This document shows positions 45,101 to 53,963 of a stretch of DNA of 64,000 nt, one piece after another. This DNA comes from Bacteroidota bacterium (lineage in GTDB: Bacteria > Bacteroidota > Bacteroidia > AKYH767-A > OLB10), in assembly GCA_019136655.1 (NCBI GenBank), contig JAGVTU010000013.1:1-64000 (forward strand). Direction: 5' to 3'. Every line of letters starts with the position of its first letter. Within the stretch, counting starts at the first letter, position 1. Below the pieces are notes generated by a model, which searched no databases, was not told the DNA's origin, and saw only the letters and a program-made list of their open reading frames with translations. The position numbers and the translations under genes were made by a program.

Positions 45101-48100
45101 AATTATCTGCGGATTGGAAGTAGCAGTTTGCACTCCCTGTCCTGACAATTGATAGCTGAATGGTGCTGTTCCTGTAAACTGGATGCTGAGGCTTGTGGAA
45201 CCACCGCTGCAGATAGAATCGGAAGCAGTGCTGATAACAGCAGTAGGCAATGGTCTTACAGTTACACCACCCAAACCACTTACCGAACCTTTACAAACTC
45301 CGCTAAATACTGAGTCAAGCTGGAAGGTAGTTGTAGCTGTTGGGCTTACTATAAGCTGATAAGGATTGTTGGATGTAGTTACAGGGCCATAAGTATTTCC
45401 AAGTCCGTCTTTGTAATAGAATGTCCAGGGTGCAGCACCTGCATTGAAGTTAACCAGCAAGGTATCCTGATCACCGATACATATTGTTTTGTTTCCGCTG
45501 ATAGCAGCTTGTGGTAATGCATTTACAGTGACGGTAGCTGTTGCAGGATTTGCATTGTTGGAACACAATGCATCACTGATGGTTGTTCCAAGCGAATATG
45601 TTGTAGTGGCACTCGGAGCAACTGTTACCGTATATGGATTTGCTGATGTATTGAAATTGTTGGTACCTCCCGGTGTTGCAACAACACTTCCGCTGAAAGG
45701 ACCTGTACCTGTGAAATTAATGGTAAGTGTTGAAGTCTGACCTGCACAGATGGTGTTGGTACCTGTAAGAATAGCTGTTGGCAATGGATTAACCGTTACA
45801 CTTACTGTATCATTGATACCGGTGCGTGTACAATTTTTATCCGACACTGTAGTAACAATATAATTGGTACTTGCCAGAGGATGTACATAGAAGAAATAAG
45901 GATTTGAAGAGGCACTGGTGTTTACAGGTGCTCCTGCATTGGTAACCAAACCAAATGTATAAGGCGAGCCATTACCTGTGAAACTTACCTGCATTCGCAC
46001 ACTGTCGTTCAAACAGATTACAGGATTGGTGGCAGCTGTAATATTAGCATTGGGTATTACACGCACAATAACCGTAACCGAATTAGCAACACTGCCAGGA
46101 CAGGTTTTAGTTGAACTGGTAAAGTTTACGAATGAATAAGTAGTAGTAGTGGTCGGTGACACATTGAGTGTAGTAAATGCTGCATTGGTATTTACAGGAG
46201 TCAAAGTGTTGGTAGTGTTATCGCGAATGTTGCCTACATAAGGTGGTGTACCCGTGAAATCAACACGAATGGTTGTTGATGAACCCACACAAATGGTATC
46301 GTTTCCTGTTATTGACATGGTAGCCGTTGGAACAGGATTGACAACAATTTTTCTGCTACCTGACACTGTTCCCACACAGGCATCTTCCACGCTTAATAAA
46401 GTGTAAGTAGTGGTTGTTGCAGGATTGACGTTTACAACCAAAGGATTGGATGATGTAGTTCCTGAAATATTAGGACCTGTAGAACTGCTGATTACATAAT
46501 CCCATGGGCCTGTTCCTGTGAAACCAATGGTAAGTGTAGAACTTCCGCCCACACAGATGGTATCATTAGATGTTACATTTATTGTAGCAGTAGGCTTAGG
46601 AGCGATGGTTACATTGGCAGTACCTGAGACTACACCCGGACAACCGGAAGACACAGTAATGCTGCCAAGTGTATATCCGAAATTACAATTCACCGGTACG
46701 CGAACAATATAAGGTGAAGTATTGGCAACAGCATTGACAACTGTTGTTCCCACACAACCCGGACCCGGAACATTATAACTGAAAGTCCAAGGAGGAGTAC
46801 CGGTAAAAGTAAACTGGAGATTCACACTGTCGCCAAGGCAGGCACTTGCAGGCCCTGATACAGCAATAACTCCAGATGGTGCCGAAGCCACACTTACATT
46901 GATACTTGGAGTAGTACTTGTACAACCACTTGGTGACTGAGTAATCACTGCATTATAAGAACCTGCGGCACAAGCACTGATGCTTGAACTGTTTCCTCCG
47001 TTGCTCCAGGCATAACTGTAAGTAAAACATGGATCGTTAGGAGAAGGACTAGCTGTTAAAGTAACACACTGCCCAGGACATAAATTAGTTGGTCCTCCTG
47101 CGCTGATGTTGCCGGTAAATGTATTGTCAACATTTATGGTAAAATGATTGGAATTAGAAACGCATGGCAATGCATCACCAATGCTTACCCAATACTCGAT
47201 GTTTCCTGTACAGATGGTTGTAGAAAATGGATCGGTAAATGTTGTTGGTCCTGCCTGTGGAATAGTTGTGACTAAAACCGGAGGAGACCCGGGTGGGTAG
47301 GATCGGTAAAGATTATAATTTGCTGCCGCTGTTGGCGGATATGCTCCAGGAAACAGCGAATTCCAGTTGAGTTGAATACCGCAGTTATCTACACCACTTA
47401 AAAACATAGTGCGGATCGTACTTGATGGATTTGAGAAGAAGTCAACACCACAAGTTGATTTTGTTACAACATAAAAATAGATGGGTTGTGTAGCAGCGTT
47501 GGCACCAATTAAGTTTGTAAGTGTAGTACCAAGAATAGTATCTCCCTTTTGCTGAAAATTATTTCCCCATACACTGTCAACGAGCGTAAATGGCCCACCC
47601 TGACTGGTAGAAGCATAAATGTAATATGCATTGAAAACATTATGTGAGTCAATAGCCATAGGTGGATTCCAGTACAGTCCAACATCCCCTGCCGGATTAA
47701 GCACTGACGCTCCTCTTACATCCGGTTCAGGTAATGGAATTGGAGGCTCGACAGTAATGGCAATGGTAATGGTACTGATTGCAGGTGCAGGACAATAATC
47801 ATCCTGAGCTTTGATGATGAAGTAATAAGTATTCCTTGCGCGGATACACCCTGATGGTGCAAGAATATGATTACAGTTGGTGACCCACGTAAACTGAATA
47901 AAGTTGGCAATAGGTGAAACCGAAGGCAATAATTTATTGAGATAAGCACAGGGAGGATACTGGCAACCTGCATCAGAAGTTATTTGTGTACCAAACTGAT
48001 CACTGTAGCCTTCTATTTTAATATTTTGGAAACTTCCCGACCCAATGTTTTTCTGGAAATCGGTTGCATCAATCCTGAAGCGCACTGTATCTCCGGCAAA

Positions 48101-49069
48101 CACCGTAGTATCTTTTGAAGTTCCACCGGCAAAAGGCAAATTGATGGCAGGAGGAAGATTGATAGTTGGTGGATTCTGAACAAAACAATTAGTAGTTAAC
48201 ACTACTCCATAGTCCCTGTAAATCTCTGCCACTTTAACACCGCATTTATAGGAAGTAACTTTAATACATGTTGCAAAATTTCCGGTAGTACCCATGGCAG
48301 TTGTTACGAAAAAATTAACTTCACCTGAGAGAGGATCCATGGTAACTCCACCAGGTAATTGATTATTTACAGAATACGGTGGTGTAAAATTGATAATATT
48401 AGCATTAAATGCTGCAGGAGGATTGGTAGTAGGTTGGTCAATTGGATTTGCCCATTCACTTCTAAGTGAATCCAAATCATTGTCAACTGCAGTTGGGTTG
48501 TAAGTATAAGGATAACCAATACAGATAAATGTATTGGGTCGCTCTTTGAAGTAAGGTGACGAATCATAACATGGGTTCATGTTTAAACCCATATAGGGAT
48601 ACATTGTAGCTCTGATGGTGAATCCCTGACCTCCACCACCTAAATTAACAAGTGAATTCCGGCAACAGTCGTCAATAGCAAATGTCCATCCTGTAGCCGG
48701 TGGAGTACCGTTTAGAAAAACGGGATTCGTTTTCATGATAAATTCTTGCACCGCACCTGCACTTGGATTAGCACAGGTAAATCCACAATTGGGAGGACTC
48801 AAATCGTTGATAACAGTTAATGCAGAGTTGATAGGAATAGATGTCAGTGAAGGATTTCCAAACACCTGTAAACTTGTTGGCTGAAAAAATGTGACACCCT
48901 GACAATCTCTGTAAACCTTGATGGTAAACTGAAATTTCCCTGCATCAGGACCTGTCTGAATACAAATCCATGTAATTTCTCCTCCAAATAAATGAGAGGC
49001 TTTTGTGCTTACTGAAGTCATAATCAACAGTAACACGATCAAGTAAAGTTTTCGATTCATAGCTTTCAT
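42161..49069 (-). CDS. Giant Ig-repeat surface protein with T9SS type B sorting domain
   Basis: A 2302-residue secreted protein. The signal peptide ends about STKA (residues 1-24). The N-terminal part (HLFGGEITW, YRDCQG) is common in Bacteroidota gliding-related surface proteins. About 14 Ig-like units of some 85-95 residues follow, each like TGNDTICxGxSxTLxIxFTG ... SPxxTTTYxL ... VTVNPLP. Two PKD-like domains come next (GTYQIKLVVTNPFGC; GEFQVKLIVENISGC). The end is a T9SS type B domain: WVPNAFTPNSDGRNE, LRIFNRWGQMMYQ, PQGTYVYSLVV. An alternative ATG lies at 49060. It is probably an adhesin or surface filament. A TACATTTG -7 box lies 26 bases before the ATG. Confidence 0.88.
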   Translation of the reverse strand: MKAMNRKLYLIVLLLIMTSVSTKASHLFGGEITWICIQTGPDAGKFQFTIKVYRDCQGVTFFQPTSLQVFGNPSLTSIPINSALTVINDLSPPNCGFTCANPSAGAVQEFIMKTNPVFLNGTPPATGWTFAIDDCCRNSLVNLGGGGQGFTIRATMYPYMGLNMNPCYDSSPYFKERPNTFICIGYPYTYNPTAVDNDLDSLRSEWANPIDQPTTNPPAAFNANIINFTPPYSVNNQLPGGVTMDPLSGEVNFFVTTAMGTTGNFATCIKVTSYKCGVKVAEIYRDYGVVLTTNCFVQNPPTINLPPAINLPFAGGTSKDTTVFAGDTVRFRIDATDFQKNIGSGSFQNIKIEGYSDQFGTQITSDAGCQYPPCAYLNKLLPSVSPIANFIQFTWVTNCNHILAPSGCIRARNTYYFIIKAQDDYCPAPAISTITIAITVEPPIPLPEPDVRGASVLNPAGDVGLYWNPPMAIDSHNVFNAYYIYASTSQGGPFTLVDSVWGNNFQQKGDTILGTTLTNLIGANAATQPIYFYVVTKSTCGVDFFSNPSSTIRTMFLSGVDNCGIQLNWNSLFPGAYPPTAAANYNLYRSYPPGSPPVLVTTIPQAGPTTFTDPFSTTICTGNIEYWVSIGDALPCVSNSNHFTINVDNTFTGNISAGGPTNLCPGQCVTLTASPSPNDPCFTYSYAWSNGGNSSSISACAAGSYNAVITQSPSGCTSTTPSINVSVASAPSGVIAVSGPASACLGDSVNLQFTFTGTPPWTFSYNVPGPGCVGTTVVNAVANTSPYIVRVPVNCNFGYTLGSITVSSGCPGVVSGTANVTIAPKPTATINVTSNDTICVGGSSTLTIGFTGTGPWDYVISSSTGPNISGTTSSNPLVVNVNPATTTTYTLLSVEDACVGTVSGSRKIVVNPVPTATMSITGNDTICVGSSTTIRVDFTGTPPYVGNIRDNTTNTLTPVNTNAAFTTLNVSPTTTTTYSFVNFTSSTKTCPGSVANSVTVIVRVIPNANITAATNPVICLNDSVRMQVSFTGNGSPYTFGLVTNAGAPVNTSASSNPYFFYVHPLASTNYIVTTVSDKNCTRTGINDTVSVTVNPLPTAILTGTNTICAGQTSTLTINFTGTGPFSGSVVATPGGTNNFNTSANPYTVTVAPSATTTYSLGTTISDALCSNNANPATATVTVNALPQAAISGNKTICIGDQDTLLVNFNAGAAPWTFYYKDGLGNTYGPVTTSNNPYQLIVSPTATTTFQLDSVFSGVCKGSVSGLGGVTVRPLPTAVISTASDSICSGGSTSLSIQFTGTAPFSYQLSGQGVQTATSNPQIIPVSPASTTNYTLVQVNDQLCTNNTNQTVKVTVVPLPTAVISTTTPNLCAGQSGSITINFTGIGPFNTSYSNGSITSGVTSTGNSTTIPVTPSSGTTTYSLVGNVTGLMGCSSPVNPATAQIVVRPLPTMAVSGNPTVCDGVAANFTLVFTGNAPFNYTYFNGTSNVSGTTSSNPLVVSVTPPVGQTTYTPIAISDNYCTGTAMAGSATVTVNEIPTATLTGNDTICFGSSTTLNIQFTGTPPFDYTYLTNGTPSGALSSPTNSATIPVSPTVSSTYDLGITLSDANCTNNAVNQSAYVRVVPTPGATLTGTTAICAGSSTNLTINFTGEAPYSYSYLAGSVNNGPFTTNSASVTIPVSPASTTVYTLPATIDGNGCAGPASGSATITVNDIPQAVITTASDTLCKGDSTQLNIQFTGVAPFTFQMQGAGVVNSAGSSYSFYVAPQSTANYTLATINDANCPATINQSVAITVLDNPTVAITTATPSLCNGTSGSITLNFTANGPYAVTYSDGTTSFPVVSNTPSVTIPVTPTSTTTYSLSGLVTGLYGCKTNATGNTTITVHDLPQAVISGSPVICLNQTAQIQLQFTGEAPFTYTYLNNATGQSTTATTSQNPLTLNLSPAATSTYSLTAISDNNCPGTQMSGMATITVNPLPQPVITGVSGVCEGATSVLSTTLPYTSYLWSDNSAASTLTVSQTGNYTVQVTDANGCTNTSPAFAFIAHSYPVVSFTNDTSKSCEVTNIHFINQSTYMPGATFQWSVGDSVFSHMLSPSLVFAVPGTYQIKLVVTNPFGCTDSLMKDVDVFFYPLPVAKFKADPMMTNIYSGPVLFTDESDYAVNWKWVFGLGDTLFEQNVSHYFSDVGEFQVKLIVENISGCVDSTEKTIVINPFWVPNAFTPNSDGRNEVFFDPGFNMDYSGFKLRIFNRWGQMMYQTDSPGKPWDGSDGRGGVAPQGTYVYSLVVTTKSGKRHDYNGTVTLLR
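43136..46893 (-). repeat. About 14 tandem Ig-like units
   Basis: Edges are approximate. Units of about 255-285 bp are diverged in DNA but keep Cys pairs and the NPLP/RPLP unit ends. Confidence 0.8.
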
Positions 49070-49094
49070 AAATTTAAAATTTATTTTTCCTTCA

Positions 49095-49102
49095 CAAATG
49101 TA
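49095..49102 (-). promoter_or_regulatory. Bacteroidota -7 box for the giant gene (TACATTTG)
   Basis: The minus strand reads TACATTTG, 26 bases before the ATG at 49069. Confidence 0.5.
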
Positions 49103-49188
49103 TAAATATTGGCGAACAAAAAAACATTTAAACTAATATTTTTTTGCACTATGAATACCTTGGCTAACTGAGGTGTAAAAAACAGCAA

Positions 49189-50457
49189 CTATCCTGCCAC
49201 AACTTCTACCATTTCACTCGGAATGAGATAGGTTTTTGCGAGATGAATGAGTTGTTCAGAATTGATGTCTTTGATAACCTGCAGATAGTTTTCGTAATAA
49301 TTCATGTTTAAGCCATAAATGAGTGTAGATTTAATTCTATCTGCAACAGAAAGTGGGCCATCCATGCTTTGTTGAAGAGTGCCAATCATGTAATTTTTTA
49401 CCAGCTGAAGTTCCTCTGCTCCCACCTCCTGCTCTCTTAAAATCTGTATCTCTTTGTAAATCTGCACCAGTGCATCCTCCTTTACCGTAGCTGCAACCTG
49501 TGTGGTGATGAAAAAATAACCTTGCTGCACCATGGAAACAGCAGCCGATCCAATACCATAGGTATAACCTTTGTCTTCGCGCAGATTTGACATTAGCCGC
49601 GAGCCAAAATATCCACCAAGTATGGTATTTAACACTGTGAGTGAGGCAAAATCAGGATGAAGTTTGTTGGGAATACGGCAACCAATCCTAATGGCAGACT
49701 GTACAGCACCTTCCACAGGTACAAAACTTTTCTGCGGGGTAAACTCACTTGGGTAATTCAGTTCAACCATCGGATGCTGCACATCTGACTTCCATGCTCC
49801 CAGAGTGTCATTCAAATACTGAAGTGTGTTATCATCCGTTTTTCCGCTGAGAATGGCTATGCAGTTTTGCGGACAATATTTTTCAGTGTACCATTTTTTA
49901 AGATCAGCTTGCGAAAACTGCCTGTAGCTTTCTTCATCGGCAATCCGGCCATAAGGATGACCGGAAGGAAACAACAACATGTTGAAATTTATTCGTGCAA
50001 GATATTCTACTTTTTTGCGGTTGATGCGCAACTGCTGAATGTTTTGTGTGGCAAACAATTCCATTTCTTCCTCAGGAAATACAGCATCCGTGAGCATTTC
50101 CATAAGCAGCGAAAAAGTTTCTTTTGCAAATCGGGTAAGTGTAAACAATTTTACAGATGCTACGTCAGACGTACATTCCGTTTCGATGTAGGCACCATAA
50201 AAATCGAAAGCCTGCGAAAGTTCGTAAGCTGTTTTGGTGGAAGTTCCTGCTTCCATCAGTTTGTTCACCATGGTAGCCAGAGCAATTTTTTCACCGTACC
50301 ACTCCCCCGCTCTGAAAATGACTTCGAGTTTTAATATTTCCTGCTCACCTGCATTTACGCAGTAAACTTTTACTCCGTTTTTAAGACTGATAATTTCAGG
50401 TTCGGGCAAAGTAATTTTTTCGGGAAGTCTTAATTCCGGTTCTATAGCTCTGTTCAT
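49189..50457 (-). CDS. M16-family peptidase-like subunit, catalytically inactive
   Basis: A 422-residue M16 protein. Where the active partner has HLFEH, this one reads FRAGEWYGEKIALA, so the zinc site is absent. It keeps the R/Y substrate-grip motif in LREDKGYTYGIGSA. It overlaps the active subunit gene by 4 bases (ATGA). In bacterial M16B pairs one subunit carries the zinc and the other carries the R/Y motif, forming a closed chamber that cuts peptides; this pair fits that plan. No signal peptide was seen, so it is probably cytoplasmic. Confidence 0.85.
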   Translation of the reverse strand: MNRAIEPELRLPEKITLPEPEIISLKNGVKVYCVNAGEQEILKLEVIFRAGEWYGEKIALATMVNKLMEAGTSTKTAYELSQAFDFYGAYIETECTSDVASVKLFTLTRFAKETFSLLMEMLTDAVFPEEEMELFATQNIQQLRINRKKVEYLARINFNMLLFPSGHPYGRIADEESYRQFSQADLKKWYTEKYCPQNCIAILSGKTDDNTLQYLNDTLGAWKSDVQHPMVELNYPSEFTPQKSFVPVEGAVQSAIRIGCRIPNKLHPDFASLTVLNTILGGYFGSRLMSNLREDKGYTYGIGSAAVSMVQQGYFFITTQVAATVKEDALVQIYKEIQILREQEVGAEELQLVKNYMIGTLQQSMDGPLSVADRIKSTLIYGLNMNYYENYLQVIKDINSEQLIHLAKTYLIPSEMVEVVAG

Positions 50458-51701
50458 TTTTTGTCTTCTTTCGTTTTGTAATACAATACCGATTCATTCT
50501 CCTGTCTGAAAATATTTTTTGCCACATCAAGAATTTTTTCTCTTGTCACACTTCGATATGCTTCAATCTGTTTGTTTATCAGTTCTGCACCACCTATCAT
50601 TTCGAAGTAGGCAAGATTTAATGCACGGTTGGCAATATTCATCTCTGAAAACACCAGTGCCGATTCAGTTTTTTGCTGAACAATGGTGAGTTCTTTTTCA
50701 GAAATTAATTCAGAAGTAATTTTTGCAAGCTCATCATCCAATGCTTTTTCTGCTGTTTCAAAAGAAATTTTTTCTTCTAAACGTCCGTCAATGATGAATA
50801 ACCCTTTATCCAAATCGCCTGTGAAATATGTGCTCAGTGCATTGAAAATTTTATCCTGCTTTACGAGTTTGTAATACAACCTTGCTGATTTACTTCCTGT
50901 GAGAACATCAGCCAAAAGTTCTGTCGCATGAAAGTCATCATCAAAACGTGAGCATGCATGAAAGGCTTTGTAAATGGTATTGGCAGGAACATCACGCTGC
51001 AATTCAAGTATTCGTTTTTCAGTCTGCGGTGGTTCCTGCGGAATGGTTTTATTTATTGCAGGGCGGCTCACAATTTCGCCAAACCATTTTTCCGACAGCG
51101 TAAATGCCGTCTCCGGTTGTATGTTTCCCGACAGTGTGAGAATGGCATTGTCAGGGCGATACCATGTTGCAAAAAAATCTTTTACATCATTCATGGTAGC
51201 CTGTTCGATATGCGAAATTTCTTTTCCGATGGTTGCCCAGCGGTAAGGATGAACTTTATATGCAAGTGGTCTGAGGTTTAGCCACACATCACCATAAGGC
51301 TGATTGAGATAACGCTGCTTGAACTCTTCGACAACTACATGCCGCTGCACATCCAGACTTTTTTCGGAAAAAGCAAGACTCAACATGCGGTCGCTCTCCA
51401 GCCAAAATGCGGTTTCTATGTTTTGTGCAGGAAGTGTAAGGTAATAATTGGTGAAATCGTTGTTGGTAAAAGCATTGTTCTCACCTCCTGCACGCTGCAA
51501 TGGTTCATCATAAGACGGAATGTTTACAGAACCTCCAAACATGAGGTGCTCAAACAAATGTGCAAAACCAGTTTTGTTTTCATCTTCATTTCGTGCTCCA
51601 ACCTTGTAGAGTATATTCATTGCCACCAGCGGTGTGGACGAATCGTAATTTACTATGACGGTGAGTCCATTTTTTAAAGTGTGTTTTTCAAATTTCAACA
51701 T
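50454..51701 (-). CDS. M16-family zinc peptidase, catalytic subunit
   Basis: A 415-residue peptidase with the inverted zinc motif H48-L-F-E51-H52 and the nearby NNAFTNNDFTNYY region typical of the family. A downstream Glu in the 120s (VVVEEFKQRY) is the likely third zinc ligand. It overlaps the inactive subunit gene by 4 bases and follows the nitronate monooxygenase-like gene by 3 bases, so the three are one operon. It probably degrades peptides in the cytoplasm. The substrate is unknown. Confidence 0.9.
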   Translation of the reverse strand: MLKFEKHTLKNGLTVIVNYDSSTPLVAMNILYKVGARNEDENKTGFAHLFEHLMFGGSVNIPSYDEPLQRAGGENNAFTNNDFTNYYLTLPAQNIETAFWLESDRMLSLAFSEKSLDVQRHVVVEEFKQRYLNQPYGDVWLNLRPLAYKVHPYRWATIGKEISHIEQATMNDVKDFFATWYRPDNAILTLSGNIQPETAFTLSEKWFGEIVSRPAINKTIPQEPPQTEKRILELQRDVPANTIYKAFHACSRFDDDFHATELLADVLTGSKSARLYYKLVKQDKIFNALSTYFTGDLDKGLFIIDGRLEEKISFETAEKALDDELAKITSELISEKELTIVQQKTESALVFSEMNIANRALNLAYFEMIGGAELINKQIEAYRSVTREKILDVAKNIFRQENESVLYYKTKEDKK

Positions 51702-51704
51702 AGA

Positions 51705-52649
51705 TCAGAAAAGCTCTGTTAACATTTTTTTTGTGCTAATAAATTCATTCCATACCTCCTGCACAATTTCTGCTGCAGGTTTTATTTCTTTAATCACTGA
51801 CGACACCTGCCCTATTTCCAGTTCGCCCTCATCCATATCACCTTCAAACATTCCTCTCTTGGCTCTGGCTCGGCCCAAGAGTGTTTTCAACTCTTCTTTT
51901 GAAGCACAACGTTGCTCTGCCTCATGTACCTGATTGTAAAAATTATTTTTAATCAGCCTTACCGGTGCAAGTGCTTTCAGCGAAAGCATGGTATCGCCAT
52001 CGTTGCATGATATCACTTTTTGCTTGAAATTTTCATGTGCTGATGATTCAACACTTGCCACAAAACGCGAACCCATTTGCACGGCTTCGGCACCCAGTGC
52101 AAATGCAGCCAGCATAGATTTGCCGGATGAAATTCCACCTGCTGCAATCAGAGGAATATCAACTGCCTGACGAACTGCAGGGATAAGACAAAAGGTTGTT
52201 GTTTCTTCTCTTCCGTTGTGGCCGCCTGCTTCAAAACCTTCGGCAACGATGGCATCTACTCCGGCCTGCTGAGCTTTGAGTGCAAATTTTACATTACTGA
52301 TGACATGCACCACTGTAATACCCGCAGATTTCAGCTTTGGTGTCCATGTGGCAGGATTTCCTGCAGAGGTGAAAACAATTTTTACTTTTTCAGCAATGAT
52401 GATATCAATCAACTGTTCAATGTCGGGATAAAGCATCGGAACATTGACGGCAAAAGGTTGTGATGTGGCTTGTTTGCATTTTTGAATATGCTGCTTCAGA
52501 ATATCGGGATACATGCTTCCTGCACCAATAATGCCGAGTGCGCCTGCATTGCTTACTGCACTTGCAAGCTCCCATCCGCTGCACCAAATCATTCCTGCCT
52601 GAACGATAGGATATCTGACTGAGAATAGTTCTGTAATACGGTTTTTCAT
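51705..52649 (-). CDS. Nitronate monooxygenase / FabK-like FMN protein
   Basis: A 314-residue FMN-binding TIM barrel. It opens with VRYPIVQAGM and has the family motifs EGFEAGGHNG (phosphate/His region) and AAGGISSGKSMLAAFALGA, then VQMGSRF. Members either oxidise nitroalkanes or act as enoyl-ACP reductase (FabK); the His in AGGHNG fits the class but does not separate the two. The ATG at 52649 is preferred over a TTG at 52667. It is the first gene of an operon with the M16 pair. No explanation for that pairing is visible. Confidence 0.85.
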   Translation of the reverse strand: MKNRITELFSVRYPIVQAGMIWCSGWELASAVSNAGALGIIGAGSMYPDILKQHIQKCKQATSQPFAVNVPMLYPDIEQLIDIIIAEKVKIVFTSAGNPATWTPKLKSAGITVVHVISNVKFALKAQQAGVDAIVAEGFEAGGHNGREETTTFCLIPAVRQAVDIPLIAAGGISSGKSMLAAFALGAEAVQMGSRFVASVESSAHENFKQKVISCNDGDTMLSLKALAPVRLIKNNFYNQVHEAEQRCASKEELKTLLGRARAKRGMFEGDMDEGELEIGQVSSVIKEIKPAAEIVQEVWNEFISTKKMLTELF

Positions 52650-52840
52650 AACAAAATATAATTGCAACTATAAGCAATTATTTATCATCTCACATCAGCT
52701 GTCAGGAAAGATTACTCACAGCGGCAGGATGAAAAAATTCAATTGAACGGATAGTGCATTTAATAATTGTTTCCATCATCTGGTTCTGCATAAATTTGTT
52801 TGCAACATGTCAATTTCATTCTTTATAAAAACAAGTGCTG

Positions 52841-52848
52841 TATTTTAG
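52841..52848 (+). promoter_or_regulatory. Possible -7 box (TATTTTAG)
   Basis: Same octamer as at 36509 and 40070; 43 bases before the ATG at 52884. Confidence 0.35.
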
Positions 52849-52883
52849 CATGCAGTTAAGGAGTAAAGAAAAAATTATACGCA

Positions 52884-53273
52884 ATGAAAAAGATTTTGAT
52901 GATGATGGTGATGCTGCTGATGTTTCATCTGGCAGATGCACAACGTATTTATGATGCATCAGGAAAAACAATTGGAAGAGTAAGTGGCGACCGGTATTAT
53001 GATGCATCAGGACGACAGATTGGCCGGGTAGATGGCGACCGTATTTATGATGGTTCGGGAAGAAAAATTGGAAGAATGGAAGGCGATAAAATTTATGATG
53101 CATCAGGAGTGTCGTTAGGCAGAACAGATGGAGATCGCTTGTATGACAGTTCAGGACGAAGAATAGGAAGAATTGACGGAAACAGAATTTACGATGCTTC
53201 AGGCAGGCAGATTGCCAGAGCGCAGGGGCTGAGCAGAAGCCAGATTATTTTATTCTTCTATTTTTATATGTAA
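52884..53273 (+). CDS. Small exported protein of six 16-residue repeats (5-fold beta-flower-like)
   Basis: A 129-residue protein with a Met-rich signal peptide (MKKILMMMVMLLMFHLADAQ). Six repeats of 16 residues fill 21-116, consensus RIYDASGRxIGRVDGD. The regular Tyr-Asp and Gly-Arg spacing resembles the Bacteroidota family called 5-fold beta-flower protein; I name it from memory. The last 13 residues are hydrophobic (IILFFYFYM). It is probably periplasmic or membrane-tethered. A sorting or binding role is not known. Confidence 0.7.
   Translation: MKKILMMMVMLLMFHLADAQRIYDASGKTIGRVSGDRYYDASGRQIGRVDGDRIYDGSGRKIGRMEGDKIYDASGVSLGRTDGDRLYDSSGRRIGRIDGNRIYDASGRQIARAQGLSRSQIILFFYFYM
52944..53231 (+). 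repeat. Six tandem 48-bp units
   Basis: Each unit codes 16 residues around YD-SG-IGR-GD. The last unit is slightly diverged (IARAQGL). Confidence 0.9.
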
Positions 53274-53274
53274 A

Positions 53275-53299
53275 CAAAAAGACCGGTAAATGTTACCGG
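53275..53299 (-). terminator. Terminator of the sigma factor gene
   Basis: On the minus strand CCGGTAA pairs with TTACCGG around a 3-base loop, followed by a T-run. It ends the sigma gene and may also serve the convergent small repeat gene. Confidence 0.75.
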
Positions 53300-53312
53300 C
53301 CTTCTTAGTTAT

Positions 53313-53837
53313 TTAAAAAGTTAAAGTATCATATACTTTGAGTTTCTCTTTCAGTTTCTGACGTGCTGTGTGAATTCTGATTTTCACTGTTCCAAGAGGA
53401 ATAGCCAGATAACGGGCAATCTCTTCGTATTTATATCCGCGATAACTCATCATAAAAGGCACCTTCAGATTTTCGGATAATCCATCAATGGCAGTGCTGA
53501 TTTCTTTCATCACCATATTGGCTTCACCTCTGTTGCGCGTTGCATTTTTCGCATTGTTGATGTAAAACTGATTTTCGGTGTCGTCCAAAAAGGTTTGACT
53601 TTTCACCATTCTGCGGTAGTTGTTGATGAAGATATTACGCATGATGGTATAGAGCCATCCGCTGAGGTTGGTACCTTTCTCAAACTTATCTTCATTCTTA
53701 AAAGCTTTGAGCATGGTTTCCTGAACCAGGTCGTTGGCATCTTCTACATCCTGAGTGAGTTTTAAAGCAAATCCTTTGAGTGGGCGATATTGATTTCGAA
53801 CCAGTTCTCTGAACATTGTTTCTTCCGTTGCTTCCAT
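53313..53837 (-). CDS. ECF-type RNA polymerase sigma factor
   Basis: A 174-residue sigma-70 family protein with region 2 (DLVQETMLKAFKNEDKF, then SGWLYTIMRNIFINNYRR) and region 4 (YEEIARYLAIPLGTVKIRIHTARQKL). The short linker and missing regions 1 and 3 mark an ECF factor. No anti-sigma gene lies beside it, which is notable because many ECF factors are paired. A TACATTTG -7 box lies at 53868-53875. The regulon cannot be read from the window. Confidence 0.92.
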   Translation of the reverse strand: MEATEETMFRELVRNQYRPLKGFALKLTQDVEDANDLVQETMLKAFKNEDKFEKGTNLSGWLYTIMRNIFINNYRRMVKSQTFLDDTENQFYINNAKNATRNRGEANMVMKEISTAIDGLSENLKVPFMMSYRGYKYEEIARYLAIPLGTVKIRIHTARQKLKEKLKVYDTLTF

Positions 53838-53867
53838 ATTGTTTAAAGTTTATGTTAAAAACCTCAA

Positions 53868-53875
53868 CAAATGTA
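53868..53875 (-). promoter_or_regulatory. Bacteroidota -7 box for the sigma gene (TACATTTG)
   Basis: The minus strand reads TACATTTG, 31 bases before the ATG at 53837. Confidence 0.5.
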
Positions 53876-53963
53876 CTCACGGATTATGAAGAACCTGTTA
53901 ATGTTTAACTAATTTTATTAAAAAGTTAAACAATTATGACAAAATCCTGATAATCAGCTAAAC

